Translations under genes and position numbers: made by a program | Shown here: piece by piece, positions 26,501-33,596 of the stretch | Numbering within the stretch: the stretch's first letter is position 1 | Layout of the letters: each line of letters begins with the position of its first letter | Assembly (NCBI GenBank): GCA_002869685.1 | Contig: PKUE01000044.1 | Coordinates: forward strand, 1 to 33,653 | DNA from: Desulfuromonas sp. | Lineage (GTDB): Bacteria; Desulfobacterota; Desulfuromonadia; Desulfuromonadales; Desulfuromonadaceae | Reading direction: 5' to 3' | DNA length: 33,653 nt | The notes under the pieces: model-generated | Database searches by the model: none | The model's input: only the letters and a program-made list of their open reading frames with translations | Told to the model about the DNA's origin: nothing

Positions 26501-28192
26501 CTTTTCTTTGGCTTACGTCGTGGTGTCAGAAGCTATATTCGTATCGACGTTTCTGATCCAAACCCAAGCAACTGGGATATCGCCGAAATTTCATCAACGG
26601 ATATTCCAGAATTGGGTCAATCCTGGTCTGATATTGAGTTCTCTAAAATTCGCACCGGCAATAACACATTTCAAGATGTTGTTATCTTCTCTGGCGGGTA
26701 TGACGTTCTTGAGGACAATTTCCCCGAACCGTTTAATGACCTCGACAATAACGGCACGCCTTATGCCGACAACGGCTCAATTGACAACTCAGAATGGGAT
26801 AAGAATGATGCGGACCAGGATATCTATGCTGCTGACAACAATTACACCATCAGCAACCCCGAAATGGACACTCATGGTCGTGGTATTTTTGTCCTCAACA
26901 TTGACACGTTAAATGAAGTATTTTCTGTCACTTACGACGCTGCAGATTTGCCTGTAACGACAAACACATTTTCCACAGAAACCAGTCAAACACGACAAGA
27001 TATGAAGTACTGCTTCCCGGCAACCCCGTCTGTCGTTTCCTTGAGTGAAATCTACTACTATACCGACGGTGCTTCTACGATTTCTGCCCGCGAGGATGGT
27101 GTTCTTAAAACAATCTATGCACCAGATATTTATGGCAACCTGTTCCGAGTCACTTACGATTATAACAACGGGACGCCCCAATGGCAGGTCGCTAAACTTT
27201 TCCAGGCGAATCCTGCCAGTACTCGTACCAGCGGCTCCATAACGCCGGGCAGCGATGATACCAGTGATAGTGGACGCAAGGTTTTCTATGGTCCTGCCGT
27301 ATCCTGGAATGGATCCGGTCGCTATTTTGATCCATCAAACTACAGTTACACCAGCACCAGTTTTGACGGCGAAGAATACATTGCCAGTGTCTTCTTCGGA
27401 ACAGGGGACCGCGAGCATCCAACCTACAGGATGGTCCGCAACCGCGCCTACGCTATTTACGATGACATCCCGGTCACAGCATCCACCGGGATCGCGATCA
27501 ATTCTGCACCGTACACTGAGGATGACCTGCTCAACATCACCTGTGATGAATTGGGTCTCAACACGACTCAAACAGCTGGGAATACGGCCACACTGAAATC
27601 CTCGCTGCAAAACTATCTGATTGATGATGTACTGAACACCCTTTACACCGACCCGATGGAGCTTGATGACTCAGGAGCAGGCGAAAATGATGCCAAAGGC
27701 TGGTATATCATTCTTGACGAGCAAGGTGACAGTACATACTGTTCTCATTGCGAATATGAAGCGGTTATCGACGACTCCGAAGGAGGCCGTGATTACCATA
27801 TTGGCGAGAAGATCTTGAGTAAATTTACCCTGTTCTCAGGCAACCTTTACTTCACATCCTATCAACCCGCATATGATGATCCATGCGTCCCAGAAGGTAA
27901 TGCATTTACGTATGCGTTGAATTATCTTAACGGCGCGGCAGCGCTCAATCTCAACAGCGCCAACGATGATGGCACCACGGCCGATGACATCAATAAAGAT
28001 GTTAGTGACCGCTACGGTAAATATTCCGGTGTCAAAGGCATCCCATCGAGCTTTGAGGTTGTTATCCGCAATGGTGAAGCTGGTGCGATGTCAAGCATTG
28101 GTGGAGGTGTTGTTGGTGGTGGTAAAGATGGTGAATTCCAAATTCCATATGAAAACAGCGGTATCGACATCTATTACTGGATTGAAGAATAG
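23525..28192 (+). CDS. pilY1: PilY1-type pilus tip adhesin with VWA domain
   Basis: The 1555-residue product has a signal peptide (cleaved near residue 27) and a von Willebrand A domain beginning CYILLDTSGSM. Asp46, Ser48 and Ser50 form the MIDAS metal site. The domain is interrupted by a long Tyr/Asp-rich insert before its later strands (RRNYAIVLSDGFPS, about residue 577). The C-terminal PilY1 beta-propeller follows (DWALGAIVHSRPTVIDYYD, about 888; GADDGMLHVFYD; FFGLRRGVRSYIRIDVS, about 996). Calcium-type loops occur near residue 398 (DINSDGNPSSKKD), 612 (DWDGDGYTADP) and 1072 (DLDNNGTPYADNG). In known systems PilY1 sits at the pilus tip and controls extension, adhesion and surface sensing. 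Length is above that of the pseudomonad protein. Confidence 0.92.
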   Translation: MRSHLSAFRALLATVIIIFISTNNLWAVDTDIYQSNVKQNCYILLDTSGSMGFGVYESNIDYAAMYDSFLKLNEATDPSGNYTSATYNTYIYDSVMKQVYEDYANENSYWLPPASYIYYMNYYANMLHSHHDKNRIYLVPGEIGITSRSVDGTLYVYSGDAADPEYLWHSDSMIDTYTNIDENGNLVPSNPNAEAGDVDYPRLTVDDDGYVLFDGERLPNNTDVQYRHQQLLYGGGVINDGFGDLVNAPGYYFSGFSGATYTDVGPSNGDFSRSYSDGAYHYYRVDPGDGNYTCSLIEATGDGSETTAYFFISGNWMNMQQVYNLTYITSNPDPTGAHTGDSAWEFETYDYISEGEGWPTIDYALQYPTETTYYEPGIEAEESIVHPGAEKIKVHFDIDNFDINSDGNPSSKKDWVIIQTAEGSEVARYNNDDLADWDGWTPEIEGSTARIILDSYNDSSSLGTGYVVDQYAYYDGEYQMKNRLNIATSSILNTIEHFRGQINWGTFTFPVASGADGATSQQVINPNVTDDENRENIASDFKNVSPEGGTPIGEALQEVFEVGYYQHRNAIDNLVCRRNYAIVLSDGFPSLDDNWELISDINSDPHLPFEDWDGDGYTADPYQYTNPPENYYDDVAHWMYTHSWLDKTVVSDPANSYVNVSSHQISFGFQNPLMEDAADEGGGLYITAYNEGQLNAAFYAIGLYIADAVSFTAPVVSVDAANKIQNGDDLYMGQFLPMDAGYWPGNLKKYKLGDGSELRPDVWKIYDAGTTAGENLATDNAGNFLDPDQLTGFWRAIDPDYVGLAIHHDGVGEVLTKKVNDAFNTSNFYSQRNIVFNNGTGLVDFKDNITNSDLGVTDTVLAQKITNWVYGYSFDANADGTPVGVRDWALGAIVHSRPTVIDYYDTDPDTGAILATVSKRLIAVGADDGMLHVFYDSLESNSNPAADDDGSEVIAILPTAILSKLQFMESENHLPLVDGSVKLFRSDGQPKYLFFGLRRGVRSYIRIDVSDPNPSNWDIAEISSTDIPELGQSWSDIEFSKIRTGNNTFQDVVIFSGGYDVLEDNFPEPFNDLDNNGTPYADNGSIDNSEWDKNDADQDIYAADNNYTISNPEMDTHGRGIFVLNIDTLNEVFSVTYDAADLPVTTNTFSTETSQTRQDMKYCFPATPSVVSLSEIYYYTDGASTISAREDGVLKTIYAPDIYGNLFRVTYDYNNGTPQWQVAKLFQANPASTRTSGSITPGSDDTSDSGRKVFYGPAVSWNGSGRYFDPSNYSYTSTSFDGEEYIASVFFGTGDREHPTYRMVRNRAYAIYDDIPVTASTGIAINSAPYTEDDLLNITCDELGLNTTQTAGNTATLKSSLQNYLIDDVLNTLYTDPMELDDSGAGENDAKGWYIILDEQGDSTYCSHCEYEAVIDDSEGGRDYHIGEKILSKFTLFSGNLYFTSYQPAYDDPCVPEGNAFTYALNYLNGAAALNLNSANDDGTTADDINKDVSDRYGKYSGVKGIPSSFEVVIRNGEAGAMSSIGGGVVGGGKDGEFQIPYENSGIDIYYWIEE

Positions 28193-28201
28193 GAGTATTT
28201 T

Positions 28202-28534
28202 ATGAAGAAATCACTTTTCCCCCTTGGATTAGCAATAACGGTGTTATTAATAACCTCAACTCTGTCTTTTGCAAAAATGGCCGTTTCCCTTCAACAAAAA
28301 GTCGTTCAGATTACCACGGTATCAACTTCGGGATCACTAGAGGCCGCAGATGGAAGTACGTATTACCTGCGTTCTGAGCCGCTACAGGAGAAAGCCCTTT
28401 CCTTTGAGGGCAAACAAGCAAGAATTTTATTTTATCAATCCGGGACAACGTTGACTTGTGTTGAGCTGGCTCCGGTCAGCTCGCCAGAGTTTGAAATAAA
28501 ACCGCTTAAATCTCCACCGCCTACTGCACGGTAA
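28202..28534 (+). CDS. Small secreted protein of unknown function after pilY1
   Basis: The 110-residue product has a clear signal peptide (MKKSLFPLGLAITVLLITS, cleavage near SFA). The mature part of about 85 residues is mostly beta in character (KVVQITTVSTSGSLEAADGSTYYLRSE, KQARILFYQSGTTLTCVELAP) with one cysteine and a proline-rich tail. I do not recognise the family. AGGAG precedes the ATG, nine bases after the pilY1 stop, and the cluster's terminator follows directly. Its position suggests an accessory role in pilus or PilY1 biogenesis, but nothing in the sequence tests that. Confidence 0.75.
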   Translation: MKKSLFPLGLAITVLLITSTLSFAKMAVSLQQKVVQITTVSTSGSLEAADGSTYYLRSEPLQEKALSFEGKQARILFYQSGTTLTCVELAPVSSPEFEIKPLKSPPPTAR

Positions 28535-28544
28535 TAATCCCTTT

Positions 28545-28586
28545 GGGCAATAAAAAACCCGCCATATGGCGGGTTTTTTATTGCCC
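28545..28586. terminator. Strong bidirectional terminator between pilin cluster and FG-GAP gene
   Basis: A perfect 19-bp stem (28545-28563 with 28568-28586) around ATAT contains a GC core, CCCGCC/GGCGGG, flanked by AAAAAA/TTTTTT, so each strand gives a GC stem followed by six T. It separates two convergent transcription units. Confidence 0.95.
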
Positions 28587-28601
28587 TCCAATATGATTTT
28601 G

Positions 28602-30305
28602 TTACTTCACAGGCACCGCCAGTACATAGCTGCTATCCTGTCCGCCACCGAGTAATGATCCCAGTTCAGTCGCGACCATGATTGCCTGTCCGTCAGCGAC
28701 GGTAATCCCTTGAATGGGGCGCTCCAGTTTGTCTCCCAGAGTTCCTTTCAACATCATACCGTCCTGATATTTGAACACCGCCAACCAGCTCTGGTTGATC
28801 GTCGAGGTCACACCTGCCGATTGCAGCAAGGAGCCCTCAGCACCGATGGCAACAATTTCCTTGCGACCATCACCATCGAGGTCTGCAGCGACCGGAGCCA
28901 CTTCACAAACTGCGGTAGTGATCATCGGATTTTGCGCAGCCGGATCAACATCATAGGTCACACCAGAAATGGAGGCTCCGACTTCCTTGTTGGATTTATA
29001 GATCTGCTGTCCTGCCGAATAAACATACAAACGGCGATTTCGGATATAACTCACCTCGGGTTGCTGATCGCCCGTAACATCGGTAATGAGCGCTCCAATA
29101 ATGCGGAAGTTTCTTGGGAGTTCAAACGTTACATCGCGGTAATCGAGTTCCTCTCCATTCATGATCGCTTCACGAACCCGGTTTCCATAAAAAGTTTCCC
29201 GGTTGAAGTCCTGAGTTAACAGCAATTCCGAGCAACCATCGTTGTTGACATCAAAGGCGGCAAACATCTTGCCCATCCCTTTTTCGACCACCGTAAAGCC
29301 ATTACCGGTCCAGCGTAACAAGTCCGACTCCAAGCGGTCATCGCCCCATACATTTACCACCAGATAAAGCTGCGCCTCGGCAGGCTGCCACCAGCTGACA
29401 GACAGGATCTGCCCCATGGTAGCACTATCGGCCTGAGCCAACTGAGTCATGCCGTTGGCGATATCAAACACCTTGATGTTGCTGCCGTCACTTGCCGCCA
29501 ACAGCAACGTGCCTGCACTTGTCTCAAAGTCGGCTGTTTTCGTTGTATCACTGTACTGACCGATCTTATTGAAGCGAGGAAACTCCATATTCAGACCAGT
29601 CGAAAAATTCGTTACCGATTGGCGTGACTGATAGTGAACTGCCCCTGGCGCTGCTGCCGGAGAGATGGCGGTTGGAGCAACAACAACCGGTGCAACATTA
29701 ACCGCCTGACTCACCGGCGCACTGACAACCTGTGCCATCCGTGAATAGGATCGCAGCAATTGCCCTTTGCCATCGCGAACCTGAACAGAGGCCGCATCGA
29801 CCTGAAAAACCAGATCGGCCTGAGTTGACGCACTGTTACCCTGCCATTGCAACGAGGGAACAGCATCCTTGATTTGCGAAAGGAGATCTGAGTTGTCGTT
29901 ACTCTGGTCCACAAAAGCCGCATCAAGACCATCAAAGCGGTGAATTGCGGTTCCCGGCTCCAGAACAACATCGCCACGCACTAATGTTGCGTAGGAATAG
30001 CCTGTTTTAATCCGTGTCACCTGAAGAACTGCCGAGACAGTATCCAGAGACCCGATAACCGCCCCTGTTACCGGATGAACAATTTTTTCACCCGTTGTCA
30101 CAACACTGAACAAATCGCCCGTGCTGACGCCCTGGCTGCTATCGACATCGAGGATATATTCCGTCCCCGTCGCCATAACCACATAGCCATCAACCGGTGA
30201 AAAATCGAGACGTAACTGCTCCGTTAAAGACGCCCAGGCTGTTACAGTCCAACTTAAGCCAATCAACAGGAGTGTTAGCGTTTTTAACAGTCTTCTCATC
30301 ATCAT
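28602..30305 (-). CDS. Secreted FG-GAP/VCBS-repeat protein with an FlgT-C-like N-terminal domain
   Basis: The 567-residue product starts with a signal sequence (MMMRRLLKTLTLLLIGLSW, cleaved near WAS). An N-terminal beta domain follows (YILDVDSSQGVSTGDLFSVV, HPVTGAVIGSLDTVSAVLQV), similar in style to the C-terminal domain of FlgT. A Pro/Ala/Val-rich linker separates it from a beta-propeller with FG-GAP repeats (FAAFDVNNDGCSELLL, ITDVTGDQQPEVSYI, AADLDGDGRKEIVAIG). It is probably a periplasmic or surface beta-propeller protein with bound calcium; function unknown. The ATG at 30305 follows GGAGG by eight bases. In the leader CAGGAG-TTTT-CTCCTG (30330-30345) forms a hairpin. The gap to the porin terminator has TATAGT/TATAAA boxes but no clear -35. 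Confidence 0.8.
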   Translation of the reverse strand: MMMRRLLKTLTLLLIGLSWTVTAWASLTEQLRLDFSPVDGYVVMATGTEYILDVDSSQGVSTGDLFSVVTTGEKIVHPVTGAVIGSLDTVSAVLQVTRIKTGYSYATLVRGDVVLEPGTAIHRFDGLDAAFVDQSNDNSDLLSQIKDAVPSLQWQGNSASTQADLVFQVDAASVQVRDGKGQLLRSYSRMAQVVSAPVSQAVNVAPVVVAPTAISPAAAPGAVHYQSRQSVTNFSTGLNMEFPRFNKIGQYSDTTKTADFETSAGTLLLAASDGSNIKVFDIANGMTQLAQADSATMGQILSVSWWQPAEAQLYLVVNVWGDDRLESDLLRWTGNGFTVVEKGMGKMFAAFDVNNDGCSELLLTQDFNRETFYGNRVREAIMNGEELDYRDVTFELPRNFRIIGALITDVTGDQQPEVSYIRNRRLYVYSAGQQIYKSNKEVGASISGVTYDVDPAAQNPMITTAVCEVAPVAADLDGDGRKEIVAIGAEGSLLQSAGVTSTINQSWLAVFKYQDGMMLKGTLGDKLERPIQGITVADGQAIMVATELGSLLGGGQDSSYVLAVPVK

Positions 30306-30423
30306 TCGTTCATCCTCCGCCGTGATATTCAGGAGTTTTCTCCTGTAAAATTCGTATAGTTCGGGCACCATTGTCCCTGTTTATAAAAAAGTCACTATAC
30401 CTTTTTTGTCAGAAACTGAACAT

Positions 30424-30452
30424 AAAAAAGGCCGGGCAAATGCCCGGCCTTT
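30424..30452 (-). terminator. Intrinsic terminator of the first porin gene
   Basis: A perfect 12-bp stem (30427-30438 with 30441-30452) with core GGCCGGGCA/TGCCCGGCC and a two-base loop is followed on the minus strand by six T. It resembles the terminator of the second porin, consistent with a tandem duplication. Confidence 0.9.
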
Positions 30453-30475
30453 CACTCCTAACATGACACTAACTG

Positions 30476-31804
30476 TTAGAACTTGTAACGGATTTTTGAG
30501 TTGATGATATACAGATCTTCGTCTGCATTGCCATCATCATCGGTCTCGTAGAAGTCCATGGCATCGTCGGCAGCCAGGTAACCTGCCTGAATCGCCAGTT
30601 CAAGACTGTCATACATTTTGTAGCTGGCATAGGCATCCACTTCAAAACCGATTTTATCGTCAGAGAACTCTTCAGTACCAGCAGTATATTCAACATCTTC
30701 TGCGGTCATCAGATACAAAGCAGCAGCACCTACAGTCAACTTATCCGACAGCTTATGGTCGTAACCGATACGGTTAAGGATCAGGCCTTTGTCCTGAACA
30801 TAAGGAACGGCTGAAAAATAGTTGTCCGAGGTATAACCTTCAAAAAGGACAACTGAAGATGCAGCGCCGCTTGTGTCACAGTCGGTTGCGATAAACGCAT
30901 CCAGGTCTTTGTCATCACCATCATCATCACCAGACGCATACCAGAAGGTGTAGGTCAGTTTGCCCTTGCCTACTTTGGTACCGAGGTCAAAGTGGATGAA
31001 GTAGCCACCGAAGTCATACTCCTCGGCCAGATCACCAGTTTGGTACATCAGGTCCCAGTTAGCAAAGATATCACCAGCAGTCATGCCACCATCAACACCC
31101 AAAGTGTACAGATCGAGGTCATAGCCGGTCAATGTTTTCAGATAATTGGACGTAGGTTCTGTGTAACCAATATCATTGATGGTATTGCCATCACTGGTTT
31201 CCCAAACACCAAACAACCCAACTTTGACGCCATCTGCCGGTTTTACGTTATAACGTACATACAGGGCATCCAGGTCTTTAAAGTCATTGCTGTCGGCAGT
31301 GGTATTGTACACTTCGTAGCCACGATACCATGCGGCTTCAAAGTTACCGATTTTGTAATTTACGCCTGTTGCAGTTTCAGTCCAGAAAAACTTGTTGATG
31401 GTCACCGGCTGCAGGCCCATTTTCAAGCGGCCACCAGCCAGGGCAAAATCAGTATAAGCCCAACGGGTCTCAACGTTCTTGCCATCACCGGAGAATTTCC
31501 CGTTGCTGTCACCGTAATGAATTCCACCGATCTCAATGGCATAAACGCCTTTAACAGCGCCGTCATCACTGGAAACCTCGGTCCACAGACGATACTTGAT
31601 GACACCAAAACTATCGCTGGTGCTATCATCAGCAATGTGTGCTGTACGTGTCGTTGAAGCACCAAAATCACCGGTGAAGAAGTTGGACTGGTTGGAATAG
31701 AGACGGAACTCGTTGCTGAAGTCGCCATGGAAGGCAACATCAACAGCCAGAGCCGGTGCGACAAAGGTCAGCACCACCAGCAGGGCTAGCAAAATTCTTT
31801 TCAT
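30476..31804 (-). CDS. Outer-membrane porin-like beta-barrel protein (copy A)
   Basis: The 442-residue precursor has a signal peptide (MKRILLALLVVLTFVAPALA, cleaved before VDVAFHG). Its mature sequence is Tyr/Trp/Asp-rich with alternating strands such as LWTEVSSDDGAVKGVYAIE, TYTFWYASGDDDGDD and IGFEVDAYASYKMYDSLEL, and it ends in IRYKF. A C-terminal Phe is the classical outer-membrane barrel assembly signal. It is a diffusion porin-like protein; the solute is unknown. It is closely related to the gene at 32268-33596. The ATG at 31804 has AAGGAGG five bases upstream and is preferred to the TTG before it. The roughly 270-nt leader is highly structured (see the separate entry). Confidence 0.85.
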   Translation of the reverse strand: MKRILLALLVVLTFVAPALAVDVAFHGDFSNEFRLYSNQSNFFTGDFGASTTRTAHIADDSTSDSFGVIKYRLWTEVSSDDGAVKGVYAIEIGGIHYGDSNGKFSGDGKNVETRWAYTDFALAGGRLKMGLQPVTINKFFWTETATGVNYKIGNFEAAWYRGYEVYNTTADSNDFKDLDALYVRYNVKPADGVKVGLFGVWETSDGNTINDIGYTEPTSNYLKTLTGYDLDLYTLGVDGGMTAGDIFANWDLMYQTGDLAEEYDFGGYFIHFDLGTKVGKGKLTYTFWYASGDDDGDDKDLDAFIATDCDTSGAASSVVLFEGYTSDNYFSAVPYVQDKGLILNRIGYDHKLSDKLTVGAAALYLMTAEDVEYTAGTEEFSDDKIGFEVDAYASYKMYDSLELAIQAGYLAADDAMDFYETDDDGNADEDLYIINSKIRYKF

Positions 31805-31810
31805 CAAAAC

Positions 31811-31968
31811 CTCCTTAATTGGTCGGGGACATCCCCCCAGAGGCGTACTCTGTCCGGTTCTATGGCAGTTACGGCAGCCTTTGCCGTCATGAACACTATC
31901 TAGACAGACCCGCCTCAGCTACGGAAAATTCAGTCGAGTGTTCGTTCTATTCACACGGTTAGAACGAA
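31811..31968 (-). promoter_or_regulatory. Structured 5' leader of porin A, possible RNA switch
   Basis: Nested helices on the minus strand: P1 31840-31845/31911-31916 (GAGGCG with CGCCTC), P2 31849-31854/31903-31908, P3 31857-31864/31888-31894 with one bulge, and P4 31871-31876/31882-31887 (ACGGCA, five-base loop). A further perfect 9-bp hairpin is at 31941-31949/31960-31968. Directly before the ribosome site (31811-31816) is GGGGA-CA-TCCCC (31825-31836). TGTCC at 31851-31855 can instead pair with GGACA at 31827-31831. This would break both P2 and the ribosome-proximal hairpin. I find no match to GEMM, cobalamin, SAM, glycine or other riboswitch signatures I know. Confidence 0.5.
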
Positions 31969-32010
31969 ACCCACTGATGCAACATCTCGCATTAGTATTT
32001 TTGACGCTTT

Positions 32011-32044
32011 GAGAACGGCTTCAGCCTCTCCCCTGGCTCAAGGG
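32011..32044 (-). other. Further hairpins in the upstream part of the porin A leader
   Basis: GAGA-AC-GGC-TTCA-GCC-TCTC (32011-32030) and CCCT-GGCTCA-AGGG (32031-32044) abut each other. Together with the elements at 31811-31968 they make most of the predicted leader paired. Each is too short to be decisive alone. The stretch 32045-32082 shows nothing recognisable. Confidence 0.35.
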
Positions 32045-32082
32045 TCTCGTGACTTGCGCCATCGTAGTTCACTTAAGTCGCT

Positions 32083-32110
32083 ATATTACCACTGAATAAC
32101 GATCACACAA
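32083..32110 (-). promoter_or_regulatory. Candidate sigma70 promoter of porin A
   Basis: On the minus strand TTGTGT (32105-32110) and TAATAT (32083-32088) are 16 bases apart. A start near 32076 would give a leader of about 270 nt, unusually long. Other AT-rich boxes nearby (TATATT at about 32115) are alternatives. Confidence 0.35.
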
Positions 32111-32160
32111 TCCCAATATAGAATTAATCGGAATAAAACCCTTTTATGCATATTGAAACC

Positions 32161-32175
32161 TGCGCACTCTGCCAC
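32161..32175. repeat. 15-bp box shared with the pilin promoter region (copy 2)
   Basis: TGCGCACTCTGCCAC is identical in orientation and sequence to 21104-21118; similarity extends a few bases either side (AAA before, AT after). Here it lies about 50 bases above the candidate porin A promoter. A sigma54 element was searched for around it on both strands and not found. Confidence 0.4.
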
Positions 32176-32200
32176 ATAACTTGTTGCTTTATCAAGCACT

Positions 32201-32235
32201 AAAATAAGAAAAGCCGGGCAGTTGCCCGGCTTTTC
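32201..32235 (-). terminator. Intrinsic terminator of the second porin gene
   Basis: A perfect 13-bp stem (32208-32220 with 32223-32235) with core GCCGGGCA/TGCCCGGC and loop GT is followed on the minus strand by TTATTTT. The core is nearly the same as that after porin A. Confidence 0.9.
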
Positions 32236-32267
32236 GAAGTTTCAGCTAAAAAATTGTAACGATGTTT

Positions 32268-33596
32268 CTAGAACTTGTAGCGTATACGGGATGTGATGAC
32301 GTAAATGTCCTCATCAGCAGAACCGTCATGATCTGCTTCGTAGAAATCAAGGGCATCATCTGCCATCAAGTAACCGGCAGCCAGAGCCAGTTCAAGGCTC
32401 TTGTACATTTTGTACTTGGCGTACACGTCAACTTCGAAACCGATAGAGTCATCAGAGTAATCCATGGTACCAGCATCGTTCTGATATTCCATGTCTTCCG
32501 CAGTCATCATGTACATTGCTGCAACACCAACTTTCAACTTGTCAGATGCCTTAGCATCATAAGCGATGCGGTTAATCATGAAACCTTTGTCCTGGATGTA
32601 CGGATCAGCTGAGAAGTACTGGTCGGAGTTGAGTCCTTGGAACAGAACAACCGAGGAGTAATCCGCATTGATGTCAACATCAGTTGCAACGAACGCATCA
32701 AGATCTTCATCTTCACGATCGTCGTCGCCAGATGCATACCAGAAGGTGTAGGTTAACTTACCGTTACCCAGGTTGGTACCAAGATCAACGTGTGCAAAGT
32801 AACCGCCGAAATCACCCTCTTCCATGAAATCACCAGTCTGGTACATCAGGTCCCAGTTTGCAAAGAACGCGTCTGACTTCATGCCACCGTCGATACCGAA
32901 GGTGTAAAGATCGAGGTCGTAACCGGTCAGCTTTTTAACTTTCCAGGTCAAATCATCGATACTGTCGAGTTCACCACCAGCATCGCTGGTCTGCCAGACA
33001 CCGAACAGGCCGATTTTGACATCTTCAGCAGGCTTGACATTGTAACGCACATAAAACGCATCGAGGTCTTCAGCATTGCTGTCGGTGTCTTCCATCTCAT
33101 AACCACGATACCAGGCCGCTTCAAAGTTACCGACTTTGTAGTGAACACCTGTCGCCGTTTCGTTCCAGAAGAATTTGTTGATTTTTACCGGCTGCAGACC
33201 AACCTTCATACGACCGTCAGACAGTGCAAAGTCTGTATATGCCCAGCGGGTTTCAACGTTGACTTCGTCCCCTGAGAAATCACCACCATCAGACTGACCG
33301 AAGTGGGTGCCACCAACCTCGATAGCGTAAACACCCTTGACAGCACCATCATCACTGGAGACCTCAGTCCACAGACGGTATTTGAATGCTGCAAAGCTGT
33401 CATTTACATCTTCGTCATAGATTTTGCTCTGAGTCGGATCCAGCTTGGCCGCAAACTCTTTACCGCCAGTGAAACCGGACTGGTTTGAATTGATGCGGAA
33501 TTCCGTCTTCAGGTCTCCGTGAAATTCAAACTCTACCGCGAGGGCCGGGGCGGCCATGGCCAGCATAAGTGCCAGCGCAGTTACTACTCTTTTCAT
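32268..33596 (-). CDS. Outer-membrane porin-like beta-barrel protein (copy B)
   Basis: The 442-residue precursor has a signal peptide (MKRVVTALALMLAMAAPALA, cleaved before VEFEFHG) and ends IRYKF with the C-terminal Phe of outer-membrane barrels. Long blocks are identical or nearly so in copy A, including LWTEVSSDDGAVKGVYAIE, VETRWAYTDFAL, FEAAWYRGYE, TGYDLDLYT, and LTYTFWYASGDDD. Differences cluster in Asp/Asn/Gly-rich segments that probably are surface loops (for example the region after NQSGFTGG). AGGAGG and AAGGA precede the ATG. Its own promoter lies at or beyond the window edge; the 57 bases visible upstream show no clear -10/-35 pair. Confidence 0.85.
   Translation of the reverse strand: MKRVVTALALMLAMAAPALAVEFEFHGDLKTEFRINSNQSGFTGGKEFAAKLDPTQSKIYDEDVNDSFAAFKYRLWTEVSSDDGAVKGVYAIEVGGTHFGQSDGGDFSGDEVNVETRWAYTDFALSDGRMKVGLQPVKINKFFWNETATGVHYKVGNFEAAWYRGYEMEDTDSNAEDLDAFYVRYNVKPAEDVKIGLFGVWQTSDAGGELDSIDDLTWKVKKLTGYDLDLYTFGIDGGMKSDAFFANWDLMYQTGDFMEEGDFGGYFAHVDLGTNLGNGKLTYTFWYASGDDDREDEDLDAFVATDVDINADYSSVVLFQGLNSDQYFSADPYIQDKGFMINRIAYDAKASDKLKVGVAAMYMMTAEDMEYQNDAGTMDYSDDSIGFEVDVYAKYKMYKSLELALAAGYLMADDALDFYEADHDGSADEDIYVITSRIRYKF

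Noticed and set aside
31811-32110. GEMM (cyclic di-GMP) riboswitch in the porin A leader
   Set aside because: The region has a GGCAAAGGC-like word that recalls the GEMM core, but the conserved ACGCAAAGCC and CUAA segments and the tetraloop receptor are absent.
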